Shown: in pieces, positions 7,438-16,522 of the stretch
Position numbering within the stretch: the stretch's first letter is position 1
Layout of the letters: each line of letters starts with the position of its first letter
Assembly: GCA_036702855.1 (NCBI GenBank)
Contig: DATNQF010000017.1
Span: 1 to 28,937 of the forward strand
Direction: 5' to 3'
Source: JACVSF01 sp036702855
Lineage (GTDB): Bacteria > Cyanobacteriota > Cyanobacteriia > Phormidesmidales > Phormidesmidaceae
DNA length: 28,937 nucleotides
Position numbers and translations under genes: made by a program
Notes under the pieces: model-generated
The model's database searches: none
What the model was told of the DNA's origin: nothing
The model's input: only the letters and a program-made list of their open reading frames with translations

Positions 7438-10400
7438 ATGTCAAATCACACCACGCCAGACAACACGTCAGACAACAGCGCCACACAAAATAACAGCGTC
7501 ATTTTTATTCACCCTGATGGCACAACGCCGTCTCATTTTGCTCTAGCTCGCTATGAGATGGCAGGACCGGACGGTCGCATCAATTGGGACAGAATGAAGA
7601 GTGCTGGCTCCTATTTGTCGCATATCAAAGACCAGCTTACGGCAACCTCAAATGCAGGAGCAGTTGTTCATGCCTATGGTGTGAAACCTCAGGCAAACTC
7701 TTATGGATTAGACGAAGAAGGCAATCCTATCGTCTCCCTTTCGGCGCAGCAAGGCTTGACCGATGAGGGAATGACCATCATGGAGGAGGCGATCGCTGCT
7801 GGCAAAGCGACTGCTGTCATTAACTCAGGTTTTATTGCTGAACCTGGAACAGGCGTTTTTCTGGCTGATGTGGAAAATCGCGGTGAAACCGAAGAAATCA
7901 CGGCAGAAATTGTCGAATCTGGTGTTGACATTATTCTGGGCGGCGGCGAGACCGACTATTTGCCTGAAGGCACCATCGGCTTTTTTGGTGAAGAGGGCAC
8001 CCGCAGCGATGGGCGCAACCTAATCGAAGAAGCTCAGGAGATGGGCTACACAGTTGTCTACACCCGTGAGCAGCTGCAAAGCCTGCCCGAAGACACCGAG
8101 AAAGTTCTGGGTATCTTTGCAGCAGAAGACACCTACAACGACACCACTGAAGAGGCCAATGCGGCTCAGCGGTTAGAGAACTACGGACAGCCGGGAAATC
8201 TTAACCCCCCTACCGTAGCTGAAATGTTAGCGGCTGCCTTGCCCATTCTGGCTCGCGATGAAGACGGATTCTTGGCGGTGCTAGAAGAGGAGGGCACGGA
8301 TAACTTCGGTAATAACAACAATGGTCGGGGGGTGTTGGAAGCCGCTATCCGGGCAGATGAAGCAATCGGGGTTGCTCAAGATTTCATCGATAATGAAAGG
8401 CCAAATACCCTACTCATTACCACTGCAGACAGTAACGCGGGCGGACTGCAAGCGATTGAGGTGGATGTGAGAGCGGGCGGCACCGTGGGCACTACTCCTG
8501 TAAACCCCACTTTGCCCAATCGCTCCGATGCGGTTGCAGTACCCCTTGATGGGGAAGATGGCCGCACAACTGAACCTTTTATTACAGGTCCTGACGAGAA
8601 CGGCTATCGCTTTCCTTATGGCATTGGCTATGCGGGGCTGCCTGACTTTGGCTCTGACGTGGTCAGCAAAGCCTACGGTCTGAATGCAGAGCTGCTGCCG
8701 AGCACCCATGACAACACTGAGATTTATCGGCTGATGTATCAAACGCTGTTTGATGAAGCCCTGCCGTCTCCCGTTCCGAGCTCAGAACCTATGCCTGCAA
8801 CGCCTGCCACTAAGGACACAGGCAATGTCATCTTCATTCACCCCGATGGCACCACTCCCGCTTACTTTACCCTGGCCCGTTTGGAAGAAGTAGGTCCAGA
8901 TGGTCGTCTCAATTGGGACATGATGTCTGATGCGGGCGTATATATTAACAGCCTCGAAGACCAAATCACGGCGACCTCCAATGCTGGGGCGGTGGTTCAT
9001 GCGCTGGGCACCAAACCTCAAGCCGATTCCTACGGTTTGGATGAAAATGGTGAGCCTGTGATTTCACGCTCTGGCAAGCAGGGCCTCACCATTATGGAAG
9101 AGGCCATTGCTGCGGGTAAAGCGACCGCTGTGATTAACTCTGGCTTTATTGCAGAACCCGGTACGGGCGTGTTTCTTGCCGATGTGGAAAATCGCGGCCA
9201 AACAGAAGCGATTACGGCTGAAATTTTGGAGTCAGGAGTTGACGTTATTTTAGGCGGTGGCGAAACAGACTACTTGCCTGAAGGTACGACCGGCTTCTTT
9301 GGTGAGGAGGGGACTCGCACCGATGGCCGTAACCTCATCGAAGAAGCTCAGGAGATGGGTTACACCGTTGTTTATACCCGTGAGCAACTGCAAGACCTGC
9401 CTGAGGGTACCACCAAGGTCTTAGGCATCTTTGCGGCGGAAGACACCTACAACGACACCACCGAAGAAGCCAACGCCGAAGCAGGGCTGGACAACTATGG
9501 ACAGCCAGGCAACGAAAACCCACCGACCGTTGCCGAAATGCTGGCAGTTGCCCTGCCCATTCTTCATCAGGACCCAGATGGCTTTATGGTGGTGCTGGAA
9601 GAGGAAGGCACCGATAATTTCGGCAACAATAATAATGGTCGAGGGTTGATTGAGGCTACCCAACGGGCAGATGATGCGATCGGGGTGGCAATGGACTTCA
9701 TCAATCATGAAGACCCCAACACGCTGCTAGTTACGTCCGCCGACAGCAACGCGGGCGGACCTCAGGTGTATGACGTTGACGAGACAGATGAACCTGTTGG
9801 CTCTGTTGACACAAACCCCACCCTGCCTGATCGCTCCGATGCCGTTGAAGTGCCTCTAGACGGGCGGGACGGGCGCACCACCGAACCTTTTGTTGCGGCG
9901 GCTGATGCCAATGGCAACGAGTATCCCTTTGGGATTGCCTATGCCACGCTGAACGATGTACCCGATAGCGTGCTGACTAAAACCTACGGTCTAAACGCGG
10001 GAGATTTGCCCAGCTCCCACGAAAATACCTACATCTATGAGCTGATGTACCGGACGCTGTTTGGCCAAAACGCGTTGCCCACGCTGATTGAAGGAACCCC
10101 ACAGGCAGAAACGCTGCTAGGCGGCCCCGATCGTGACTTAATTCGAGGCAATGAGGGCGACGACACGATTGCAGGTTCGGTCAACAATGACTTCCTCTAT
10201 GGTGAGGAGGGCAATGATCTGATCCGAGGTGACTTAAACACGGTCCAGGCGGGCGGTAATGCCGGTGGCGATGATTTCATCAGTGGCGGCCTGGGCGATG
10301 ATCGCCTCTATGGTCAGGGCGGCGATGATCAGATTTATGGCGGTGAAGGCGATGACTTGCTCTTTGGTGACGCAGGCGATGATTTGCTCTTTGGCGGGCT

Positions 10401-10671
10401 GAGTCAGGATCTCCTATCCGGTGGAGAGGGTCGAGATCGCTTTGTCCTCGCATCTGGTGAGAATGACGGTGTCGATATATTTAGTGACTTTCGAATTGGT
10501 GAAGACTTTATCGCCATGATGGAGGGAGTGACATTTGAGCAACTCGCCTTCTCCCAAAGCGGCGGCAGCACAGTTATCAGCGCCAATGACCGTATGTTAG
10601 CAATGATTCGCGGTATCAACAGCGATGATTTGACTGTTGCGGCGGAGAGCACATTCGTCTCAATGTCATAG
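7438..10671 (+). CDS. Secreted RTX protein with two tandem alkaline phosphatase domains
   Basis: In this 1077-residue protein, residues 18-443 and 461-880 are two copies of a PhoA-superfamily alkaline phosphatase domain. Each has a metal-binding Asp (HPDGTT, D27 and D470), a nucleophile Ser in ATSNAGAVVHA (S71 and S514), TADS (D331 and D769) and a downstream His (H424 and H861). Compared with E. coli PhoA the DSA of the active site is TSN and the DH metal pair is DS, so this is the atypical, probably Ca-dependent extracellular type. The copies share long identical protein blocks (around IMEEAIAAGKATAVINSGF) but differ at many synonymous sites. Residues 885-1000 are GGxGxD calcium-binding repeats with a C-terminal cap like that of the neighbouring phosphodiesterase. 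No signal peptide is present, so type I secretion is expected. It would hydrolyse phosphomonoesters outside the cell. Confidence 0.92.
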   Translation: MSNHTTPDNTSDNSATQNNSVIFIHPDGTTPSHFALARYEMAGPDGRINWDRMKSAGSYLSHIKDQLTATSNAGAVVHAYGVKPQANSYGLDEEGNPIVSLSAQQGLTDEGMTIMEEAIAAGKATAVINSGFIAEPGTGVFLADVENRGETEEITAEIVESGVDIILGGGETDYLPEGTIGFFGEEGTRSDGRNLIEEAQEMGYTVVYTREQLQSLPEDTEKVLGIFAAEDTYNDTTEEANAAQRLENYGQPGNLNPPTVAEMLAAALPILARDEDGFLAVLEEEGTDNFGNNNNGRGVLEAAIRADEAIGVAQDFIDNERPNTLLITTADSNAGGLQAIEVDVRAGGTVGTTPVNPTLPNRSDAVAVPLDGEDGRTTEPFITGPDENGYRFPYGIGYAGLPDFGSDVVSKAYGLNAELLPSTHDNTEIYRLMYQTLFDEALPSPVPSSEPMPATPATKDTGNVIFIHPDGTTPAYFTLARLEEVGPDGRLNWDMMSDAGVYINSLEDQITATSNAGAVVHALGTKPQADSYGLDENGEPVISRSGKQGLTIMEEAIAAGKATAVINSGFIAEPGTGVFLADVENRGQTEAITAEILESGVDVILGGGETDYLPEGTTGFFGEEGTRTDGRNLIEEAQEMGYTVVYTREQLQDLPEGTTKVLGIFAAEDTYNDTTEEANAEAGLDNYGQPGNENPPTVAEMLAVALPILHQDPDGFMVVLEEEGTDNFGNNNNGRGLIEATQRADDAIGVAMDFINHEDPNTLLVTSADSNAGGPQVYDVDETDEPVGSVDTNPTLPDRSDAVEVPLDGRDGRTTEPFVAAADANGNEYPFGIAYATLNDVPDSVLTKTYGLNAGDLPSSHENTYIYELMYRTLFGQNALPTLIEGTPQAETLLGGPDRDLIRGNEGDDTIAGSVNNDFLYGEEGNDLIRGDLNTVQAGGNAGGDDFISGGLGDDRLYGQGGDDQIYGGEGDDLLFGDAGDDLLFGGLSQDLLSGGEGRDRFVLASGENDGVDIFSDFRIGEDFIAMMEGVTFEQLAFSQSGGSTVISANDRMLAMIRGINSDDLTVAAESTFVSMS

Positions 10672-10699
10672 CGATTAGTAGCCGCGATCGCAAAACCTT

Positions 10700-10727
10700 G
10701 GTGGTTGCATTGAAGCATGCAACCACC
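10700..10727 (+). terminator. Terminator of alkaline phosphatase gene
   Basis: A perfect 11-bp stem (GGTGGTTGCAT paired with ATGCAACCACC) encloses a 6-base loop and is followed by TTACTTCTTC. It starts 29 bp after the stop codon. A HIP1 site (GCGATCGC) sits between the stop and the stem. Confidence 0.7.
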
Positions 10728-10879
10728 TTACTTCTTCAACGGGATAGCTGACCTGCCTTAATCTTCCCTGAACCCTAATGCACTTGGATTAAAGCAAGGG
10801 GGAAGCCATACAAGATCCAAGGTTGTCTGAAGTGAGGCTTAAATATCGGTGCCAAGCCACCTTTTGTCACCTTTCACCA

Positions 10880-11317
10880 ATGGTTGCGATCGCCCTGACA
10901 AACTACCTGATTGAGCGCCACAGTCGTGCTCCCGACATGCCTCTCGATAGCTTTTGGACAACAGGTAGTTCGTTAGCAGCAACAACCTGGTTCAGTCCGT
11001 ACTTGGAGCTAGGGATTGGTTGCAGTTGCTGGTTGTTTCTGCATGGGGGCGATCTCTTCGTTCAATACCATCTGCGGCAGGTGTTGAAGTTTCAAGTGAC
11101 CTCTGTGATGTTGTCAACCCTGGTTCTGGGTCTAATCTATGGGATCGGTTTGGCTTTGCAAGGCGCAAACTATGGATACGTAGCAGCCTTGTTATTCCTG
11201 GGCCTGATTATTCTGATCTCGTTTCCAGCTTTGATTACTCGAATTTTGACCATTCTGATTGTGGGCTTTGAGGCCTGTCGAGGGAAGCACAGCCACTACC
11301 CTTTCTACTGGCCCTAG
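10880..11317 (+). CDS. Small membrane protein, DUF4870/Tic20-like
   Basis: The 145-residue protein starts at ATG 10880; the frame is open 19 codons upstream to a TTG at 10823, but those residues look non-coding. It has about three hydrophobic segments (near residues 40-55, 72-93 and 99-131). YHLRQVLKFQVT, then a long membrane stretch, then EACRGKHSHYPFYW resembles the re-entrant ARQALNFQ…AARGE.YRYP pattern of DUF4870/Tic20-type small membrane proteins. The function of that family is unknown. The gene stands alone between the phosphatase terminator and a convergent kinase operon. The family assignment is from remembered motifs and is tentative; a membrane protein is reasonably sure. Confidence 0.55.
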   Translation: MVAIALTNYLIERHSRAPDMPLDSFWTTGSSLAATTWFSPYLELGIGCSCWLFLHGGDLFVQYHLRQVLKFQVTSVMLSTLVLGLIYGIGLALQGANYGYVAALLFLGLIILISFPALITRILTILIVGFEACRGKHSHYPFYWP

Positions 11318-11369
11318 CGGTAAATCGATAAGAGTTTATTTAGAGGGAATCTCTAGGCAGCTAAACGAC

Positions 11370-11414
11370 GTGTACAGTGACTGTTTATTTCTCGTGGAGA
11401 CACATCAGTGTCAT
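11370..11414 (-). repeat. Dispersed 45-bp repeat, copy A
   Basis: The reverse complement of this segment matches 20642-20686 at 41 of 45 positions (shared blocks ATGACACT, GTCTCCACGA, AGTCACTGTACAC). Both copies lie outside coding sequence. Copy A is also the left part of a short element ending in inverted repeats (11371-11454). Confidence 0.75.
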
Positions 11415-11454
11415 TTAGTTTGGCACTGTATAACAAATGAAAAGTTACTGTACA
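11371..11454. mobile_element. 84-bp MITE-like element with 12-bp terminal inverted repeats
   Basis: TGTACAGTGACT at the left and AGTTACTGTACA at the right form terminal inverted repeats with one mismatch. The right end overlaps the last codons and stop of the kinase gene ending at 11445, so the element would have supplied its C-terminus. It has no coding capacity. A related sequence exists at 20642-20686. The mobile nature is inferred. Confidence 0.45.
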
Positions 11455-12794
11455 ACTGGCTCGGCTAGCGGAGAGGAAACTTGAACTAAGGACCCTTGCA
11501 TTGAGGTGATACGGATAGGAATTTCGATGTGAAAGGCAGTTCCTTCTCCGGGCGCAGACTCGCAGGTTAGATAGCCATGATGATTTTCAGTGATAATCTG
11601 GTGGCTGATTGAAAGGCCGAGACCAGTGCCTTTACCCACGGGCTTGGTTGTAAAGAAGGTATCAAATATTTTTTCTTTCACTAGGGGCGGCATTCCTGGC
11701 CCGTTATCAGCAATGGTGATACGTACATAGTCGTTGTGCCAAAGCTCTGTTTTGATGTGGATTTCGGGACTTGTTACGTGTCCTTGAGTGCTCGCTTGAT
11801 CTAAGGCATCAATGGCGTTACTGATGAGATTCATAAACACCTGATTGACTTGGCTGGCGTAGCATTCCACTAGGGGGAGTTGACCAAAGTTTTTGACGAC
11901 GTTGATGGCTGGAGAGTCCGTTTTATTCTTCAGCCGATTCTGCAGAATCAACAGCGTACTGTCCAGCCCTTCATGCAGGTCTACAGGTTTTAGATCAGCT
12001 TCATCTAAGCGGGAGAAGTTGCGTAGCGACAGCACAATTTGTCGGATGCGATCTGCCCCCAGCTTCATAGAAGCCATCAGCTTGGGCAGATCTCCCTGCA
12101 CAAACCCTAGATCAATTTGGTTCATGTATGCCTGAATCGCTGGGCTGGGTTGGGGGTACTCCTGGCAGAAAAGCTCAATTAGCCCCATCAAGTCTTGTAT
12201 GTAGTCCTGAGCCGGAATGAGGTTGCCGTAGATGAAATTGACTGGGTTGTTGATTTCGTGGGCTACTCCAGCCACTAGCTGCCCGAGGGAAGACATTTTC
12301 TCGCTCCGCACCAGCTGGAGTTGAGCCTGCTTGAGGTCTTTCAAGGTTTTGTCTAGATGGGCAGTTCTTTCAGCCACTTTGGCTTCTAGGGACTGGGTCA
12401 GGTAACGCACTTGCAGGTGAACACGGATGCGGGCCAGCACTTCTTCATGCTGAATAGGCTTGGTGATGTAGTCGACAGCACCCAAGCTCAGTCCTTTGAC
12501 TTTGTCAACGGCATCAGAAAGGGCAGTCATGAAGATGACAGGAATGTCTCGGGTCTCTTCAGCTTGCTTCAATCGACGGCAGGTTTCAAAGCCATCGATT
12601 CCCGGCATCATAACATCGAGCAAAATCAAGTCCGGTAGGGCATCTTGCAGGCGCTTGAGGGCGCTCTCACCACTTTTTGACACCGCAACCCGGTACCCCG
12701 ATGCTTTGAGCACATCAAACAGCACCTGGATGTTGGTGGGATTGTCGTCAACAATTAAAATAGTGCTTTGATCGGGGGGGAATTCAAGGGTCAT
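11445..12794 (-). CDS. Receiver-histidine kinase fusion (response regulator with kinase output)
   Basis: The 449-residue cytoplasmic protein has an N-terminal receiver (residues 10-128: acidic DDN at 16-18, phosphoacceptor D60 in LILLDVMMP, K112). A coiled coil follows (130-165). The kinase core has H179 in VAHEINNPVNF, an N-box at MNLISNAIDA (N322/N326), G1 DNGPGMP (363-369) and G2 GKGTGLGLS (388-396). The HEINNP H-box marks the class in which the kinase is driven by its own receiver. The gene lies 18 bp after the stop of the membrane hybrid kinase, with AGGA before ATG 12794, so it is the last gene of the three-gene operon. It likely receives phosphate from the membrane kinase and passes it to an unlinked regulator. 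Its last codons run into the 84-bp element. Confidence 0.9.
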   Translation of the reverse strand: MTLEFPPDQSTILIVDDNPTNIQVLFDVLKASGYRVAVSKSGESALKRLQDALPDLILLDVMMPGIDGFETCRRLKQAEETRDIPVIFMTALSDAVDKVKGLSLGAVDYITKPIQHEEVLARIRVHLQVRYLTQSLEAKVAERTAHLDKTLKDLKQAQLQLVRSEKMSSLGQLVAGVAHEINNPVNFIYGNLIPAQDYIQDLMGLIELFCQEYPQPSPAIQAYMNQIDLGFVQGDLPKLMASMKLGADRIRQIVLSLRNFSRLDEADLKPVDLHEGLDSTLLILQNRLKNKTDSPAINVVKNFGQLPLVECYASQVNQVFMNLISNAIDALDQASTQGHVTSPEIHIKTELWHNDYVRITIADNGPGMPPLVKEKIFDTFFTTKPVGKGTGLGLSISHQIITENHHGYLTCESAPGEGTAFHIEIPIRITSMQGSLVQVSSPLAEPVVQ

Positions 12795-12812
12795 GGGATT
12801 AGTCCTAAGGTC

Positions 12813-15188
12813 TTATAGATATTGCTCGATGAACTGCACAATGGCTTCGTCTTCAAACTGTTGAGCTAGCTCAATGAGCTGATTAGCAAAGGCGGCGTAG
12901 CTAACATTGAGCTGCTTGAGCTGCTCGGCTCCCTGCTGAATGTCGTCCATGAAGCCACCGCGAGCAGCCTGGTAGAGGGGGCTTAGCTCTGCTTGGGTGG
13001 GAATGGTGGCATGCTTGGGGACAGCCTCTGCTGCTACTAGAGGTGGGGCCATAGGGGCTTCGTAGAGCCAGCTCAACCCCAGCAGCCGGTGCAGTTCCTG
13101 AAGCAGGGCTTCAAGATCGATGGGTTTGGGAAGAAAGGCGTTGCAGCCTGCATCCAGGCTCTCCTGACGCTCGACATGCGACAGGGTAGCAGGGGAGGCA
13201 ATGATCGGTGTGTGCTGGAAGTCTGGCATCTGGCGCAGCCGCTGAGTCAACGCCAGCCCGTTGAGTCCCGGCATGACAATGTCAGTGATGATCAGGTCGG
13301 GGCGCGTGAGCAGGGCTTGTTCTAGCCCTGCGTTTCCGTCTGCAGCGGGAATAACTTTAAAGCCCAGGGGCTCTAGCATGCTGATGACAACAGAGCGGTT
13401 GTCGGGGTGATCGTCAACCACCAAAATTGTGCGCGGCTGTCCTTGGTAGCCACTGACGCGAGAGGCTGCAGCGGGTTCGGCGGCTTCAAACCAGTCTTTT
13501 ACCAGGGGCAGATCTAGTTCAAACCAGAAGGTGCTGCCTTGGCCTGGTCGGCTTTCGACGTGAATTTGAGCGCCCATAATTTCTACTATTTGCTGACTAA
13601 TGGCTAACCCCAGCCCCGTGCCTTCGGCGTTGCGATCGCGCCCCCCGGCCTGCTCAAAGGGCAAAAAGATGTGAGCCAGGCGGTCTAGGGGAATGCCGAT
13701 GCCCGTATCCTCAATAGCGAAGCGGACTCTAGAAACTGGGAAATCAGTAGAAAATGGCTGTGCCACCACAGTCTCTATCCGAAAGGTGGCCGCGCCCATG
13801 TCAGTAAATTTCACCGCGTTGCTCAAAAGATTGAGCAGCACTTGGCGCAGCCGCTTGTCGTCTGCCCGCACAGCTGAGGGCACATCAGGTGCCATCTCAA
13901 AGTGAAACGCAACGCCCTTTTGCGCCGCCTTGATGCGGCACATTTCAGCAGTATTTTCTAGGAAGCTAGGCAAATGGAAGTCCTGGGGGTAAAGCTCCAT
14001 TTTTCGGGCTTCGATTTTGGCTAGATCCAGGATGTCATTAATCAGGGTGAGCAGGTGCTCGCCGCACTGACGAATAATGGTGATACCCTTGAGTTGCTTT
14101 TCAGTAAGGTGGGAATCTCGCCGCAGAATTTGGGCGTAGCCTAGGATGCCGTTGAGAGGGGTTCGCAGCTCATGGTTCATGTTGGCGAGAAATTCGCTCT
14201 TGGCATGGTTTGCCACTTCTGCCGCGTCTTTGGCCCGCTCTAGCTCTACAGCTCGCTCGGCTTCGTCGTCAAGCAGCCGCTTGACCCGCTCAATTAGCTG
14301 ATTAAGAGATGTGGCCAGAGTGCCAATCTCATCGCGAGTACTAATGGTGGTACGCAAGTCGAAGTTAGACTCCTGGGTGACCTGCTTTGCTACCTGAGTA
14401 ACGGCCTGCAGAGGGTGAGCGATAGCTCGGCTGGTGGTAAGCGCCAGCAGGGTGGCGGTCAACCCCGACAGCAGGACGCCAACGAGAATGATTTGAGATC
14501 GTAAGTGCTGAGCCTGCTCAAAGGCGATTTCAGCCTGCTGGTATTCGAGATCAGCAGCCTTGATGCTGCGATGAAGGCTTTCGGAGAGCCGCTCAAACTG
14601 AATGCCTAGCTGCACAATATCGCCGCTGCTGGTGATTTCCAGCAGCGATTCCCGAACGGCTTGAACCTGAATCTGAGGCACATTAGCCGGGTCGAGCTTC
14701 TGCCACAAATCAGCAATTAGCTGCTGATAGGTCTCAGTAGCCGCGGCATAGCTATCGGCTAGTTCCTCTAGGTCAGCATCCTCGAGCACCCCGCCTTGAG
14801 GATCAGCAGCGGCGAAGCTGACCAGTTGCTCTGTCAGGTGGAGAACCTGCTGTACATCGTCCTGAAACTTGACGGTCTCGTACTGAAACCAGACAGAATC
14901 TCCAACGACTATTACCAGCCGCTGAGGATGCGATCGCACCTCTAGCACACCCTTTTCCAGCTCATTGAGCAAATGCCGCTGTTCATTGGCCAGTAGCAGC
15001 TGATTGAGCGCCTGCCGCTGGTGCATTTCCCCCAGAACAAGGCCTGCGCCTACCCCAAAGGTGACAATTCCCATGCTCAAGGCAAAACTGTAGCTAATCT
15101 TTTGGGCAATCCCCAGATTGGCAGTCAGCTTTTGCAGCCGTAGAGAGAGCCCCCAGACTCGTTTGTGATGACCGTGACTTACTGCCAA
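12813..15188 (-). CDS. Membrane hybrid sensor histidine kinase with receiver
   Basis: This 791-residue sensor has TM1 near 30-53, a largely helical periplasmic region (55-230), TM2 near 231-253 and HAMP (250-305). The kinase core has H339 in MNHELRTPLNGILG, N-box N457, G1 DTGIGIP (494-500) and G2 GTGLGL (523-528). The receiver (587-700) has D636 in LIITDIVMP and K688 in LPKPI. A C-terminal helical tail (730-791) has no obvious Hpt histidine. The start is TTG at 15188: the AGGAG before it overlaps the TAG of the binding-protein gene, with 9 bp between the genes, which points to translational coupling. The periplasmic domain would be the docking site for the PhnD-like protein encoded just upstream. 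The ligand is unknown. Confidence 0.9.
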   Translation of the reverse strand: MAVSHGHHKRVWGLSLRLQKLTANLGIAQKISYSFALSMGIVTFGVGAGLVLGEMHQRQALNQLLLANEQRHLLNELEKGVLEVRSHPQRLVIVVGDSVWFQYETVKFQDDVQQVLHLTEQLVSFAAADPQGGVLEDADLEELADSYAAATETYQQLIADLWQKLDPANVPQIQVQAVRESLLEITSSGDIVQLGIQFERLSESLHRSIKAADLEYQQAEIAFEQAQHLRSQIILVGVLLSGLTATLLALTTSRAIAHPLQAVTQVAKQVTQESNFDLRTTISTRDEIGTLATSLNQLIERVKRLLDDEAERAVELERAKDAAEVANHAKSEFLANMNHELRTPLNGILGYAQILRRDSHLTEKQLKGITIIRQCGEHLLTLINDILDLAKIEARKMELYPQDFHLPSFLENTAEMCRIKAAQKGVAFHFEMAPDVPSAVRADDKRLRQVLLNLLSNAVKFTDMGAATFRIETVVAQPFSTDFPVSRVRFAIEDTGIGIPLDRLAHIFLPFEQAGGRDRNAEGTGLGLAISQQIVEIMGAQIHVESRPGQGSTFWFELDLPLVKDWFEAAEPAAASRVSGYQGQPRTILVVDDHPDNRSVVISMLEPLGFKVIPAADGNAGLEQALLTRPDLIITDIVMPGLNGLALTQRLRQMPDFQHTPIIASPATLSHVERQESLDAGCNAFLPKPIDLEALLQELHRLLGLSWLYEAPMAPPLVAAEAVPKHATIPTQAELSPLYQAARGGFMDDIQQGAEQLKQLNVSYAAFANQLIELAQQFEDEAIVQFIEQYL

Positions 15189-15197
15189 AAGACTCTC

Positions 15198-16067
15198 CTA
15201 TTGCACAAACTCGCCCTGGCCGAGGGCCTGATACACCGCCCGGATCGGGTCGTAGTCTTTATCTAAGGCAGGCTGCATGGTAGAGCCGACGTACTTACTG
15301 GTGTGAGTTGCGATCGCCGTGACAATAGTGGTCTCGTGAGCCAGGAGCCGCTCTCGAATCAGTCCAACGGTAGCCGGGTCGAGACTGCTGCTGGCAATGA
15401 TGACGTCACTTGGTAGCGGTGGCCCTTCGACGAGTGCCACAAATGATCCTGTCTCGTCTTTAAGCAGATCAGCATAGTCCACCGCTGAACCACCCCAGGC
15501 ATCGACTTTGCCAGTTTTGATCGCCTCCACGCTGCCTTCATCCCCAAGCATTTGCACCGTCACATCGGTCTTGGGATCTAGCCCCGCGTTGAGCAGCAAA
15601 GATGTTGGTCCTAGGTGCCCGCTGGTTGAGCCAATATCTGACATGGCAATCGTTTTGCCCTTTAAGTCAGCAATGTTGGAGAGGGGGCTATCTGCCGGAA
15701 CCACAATCATGGAGTGGTAGTTGGGGCGCGTAATTGCAACAATCGGCACGGCGTTGGTGCGAGATTTGATCACGACATATTCGGAGGGGCCAGCCAAAGC
15801 TAGATCGATTTCGCCACGCTTTAGCGCCACGGTGGCGGCCGCGGAATTTTCCACCGGAAAAAACGTAATCTCTGTGCCGAGAGTTGCCGCTAGCGCCGCC
15901 CGGAACTCTTCGTACTCGGCCTCTAGCTCCTTCATGCCGCTGATATCAGTGATGGCCAACCGCAATGCCGGAACTTCAACAGCAGGCGGTGTCGCAGGGC
16001 GACTGCAGGCAAAGATAGTGCTACTCACGAACAGAGCTGAAAACCAAAGGAAATTCCGTCTTTTCAT
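15198..16067 (-). CDS. PhnD-like periplasmic binding lipoprotein (phosphonate/oxyanion family), sensory role likely
   Basis: The 289-residue solute-binding protein has a signal peptide MKRRNFLWFSALFVSSTIFA ending in Cys21 (IFAC lipobox). The RRNFLW start resembles a Tat motif. GEIDLALAGPSEYVV, AVPIVAITRPNYHSMIVV, ADLKGKTIAMSDIGSTSGH and KVDAWGGSAVDY are hallmarks of the PhnD/PtxB/SsuA-like family that binds phosphonate, phosphite or similar small anions. The length is normal for the family. No ABC ATPase or permease lies in the window next to it. Instead two kinase genes follow in the same operon, so it probably presents ligand to the membrane kinase rather than to a transporter. The ligand cannot be deduced; the nearby extracellular phosphatases make a phosphorus compound plausible. 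Confidence 0.88.
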   Translation of the reverse strand: MKRRNFLWFSALFVSSTIFACSRPATPPAVEVPALRLAITDISGMKELEAEYEEFRAALAATLGTEITFFPVENSAAATVALKRGEIDLALAGPSEYVVIKSRTNAVPIVAITRPNYHSMIVVPADSPLSNIADLKGKTIAMSDIGSTSGHLGPTSLLLNAGLDPKTDVTVQMLGDEGSVEAIKTGKVDAWGGSAVDYADLLKDETGSFVALVEGPPLPSDVIIASSSLDPATVGLIRERLLAHETTIVTAIATHTSKYVGSTMQPALDKDYDPIRAVYQALGQGEFVQ

Positions 16068-16522
16068 AATGAGTATAAAAACTGAAAAAATGTTAGGCCT
16101 AAGCCATGGTCAGGCTTAGAAAAGGAGGCACCTATCCAAACCCAATTAGCTGTCTTCCTTAAGGGCTAGCAAAAAGCAGTCTTCACCAACTGGGCGATTT
16201 GTTGCTCCTGAAGTGGTTTTCTGCAGGAACAATCTAAGGTTGCCCACCGAACTGTCAAATTTCACACCATGGGCTGAATATGACTGCGTTACGCTCAACA
16301 ATAATGAATGATTAATATAAAATTAAATATAGATTATTCAGAGATTAAGCTAATTCTCAAAAGTCTTTGAGAATTAGCTTAATACAACTCAAATTAGAAA
16401 TACTAGTGATTGAAAGATTATCAAGTTTCGCCTTAAATCATCTGTTTAACTAAACTAGGCTCCAATCATTTTTTGCAGACATAAATACCATCTCAACAAG
16501 CCTTAAAAGAACAGTCATATCA
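16068..16522. other. Intergenic region upstream of sensory operon
   Basis: This region contains a small hairpin (CTAAGCC…GGCTTAG, 16099-16119), a long perfect palindrome (16344-16383) and otherwise AT-rich DNA. The promoter of the minus-strand sensory operon should be here, but no Pho-box-like 11-bp array was found in it. Confidence 0.4.
16344..16383. repeat. Perfect 18-bp inverted repeat with 4-base loop
   Basis: ATTAAGCTAATTCTCAAA and its exact complement flank AGTC, giving a stem of unusual length and perfection. No T-run is adjacent. It lies between the 3' end of the small minus gene at 16523 and the start of the sensory operon. It may be a terminator for the upstream gene, a regulator site or a trace of a palindromic element. 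Confidence 0.7.

Noticed and set aside
10797..10808. GGGGGAAGCCAT match to the end of the 191-bp element
   Set aside because: Twelve bases without any partner inverted repeat; too short to call a second copy.
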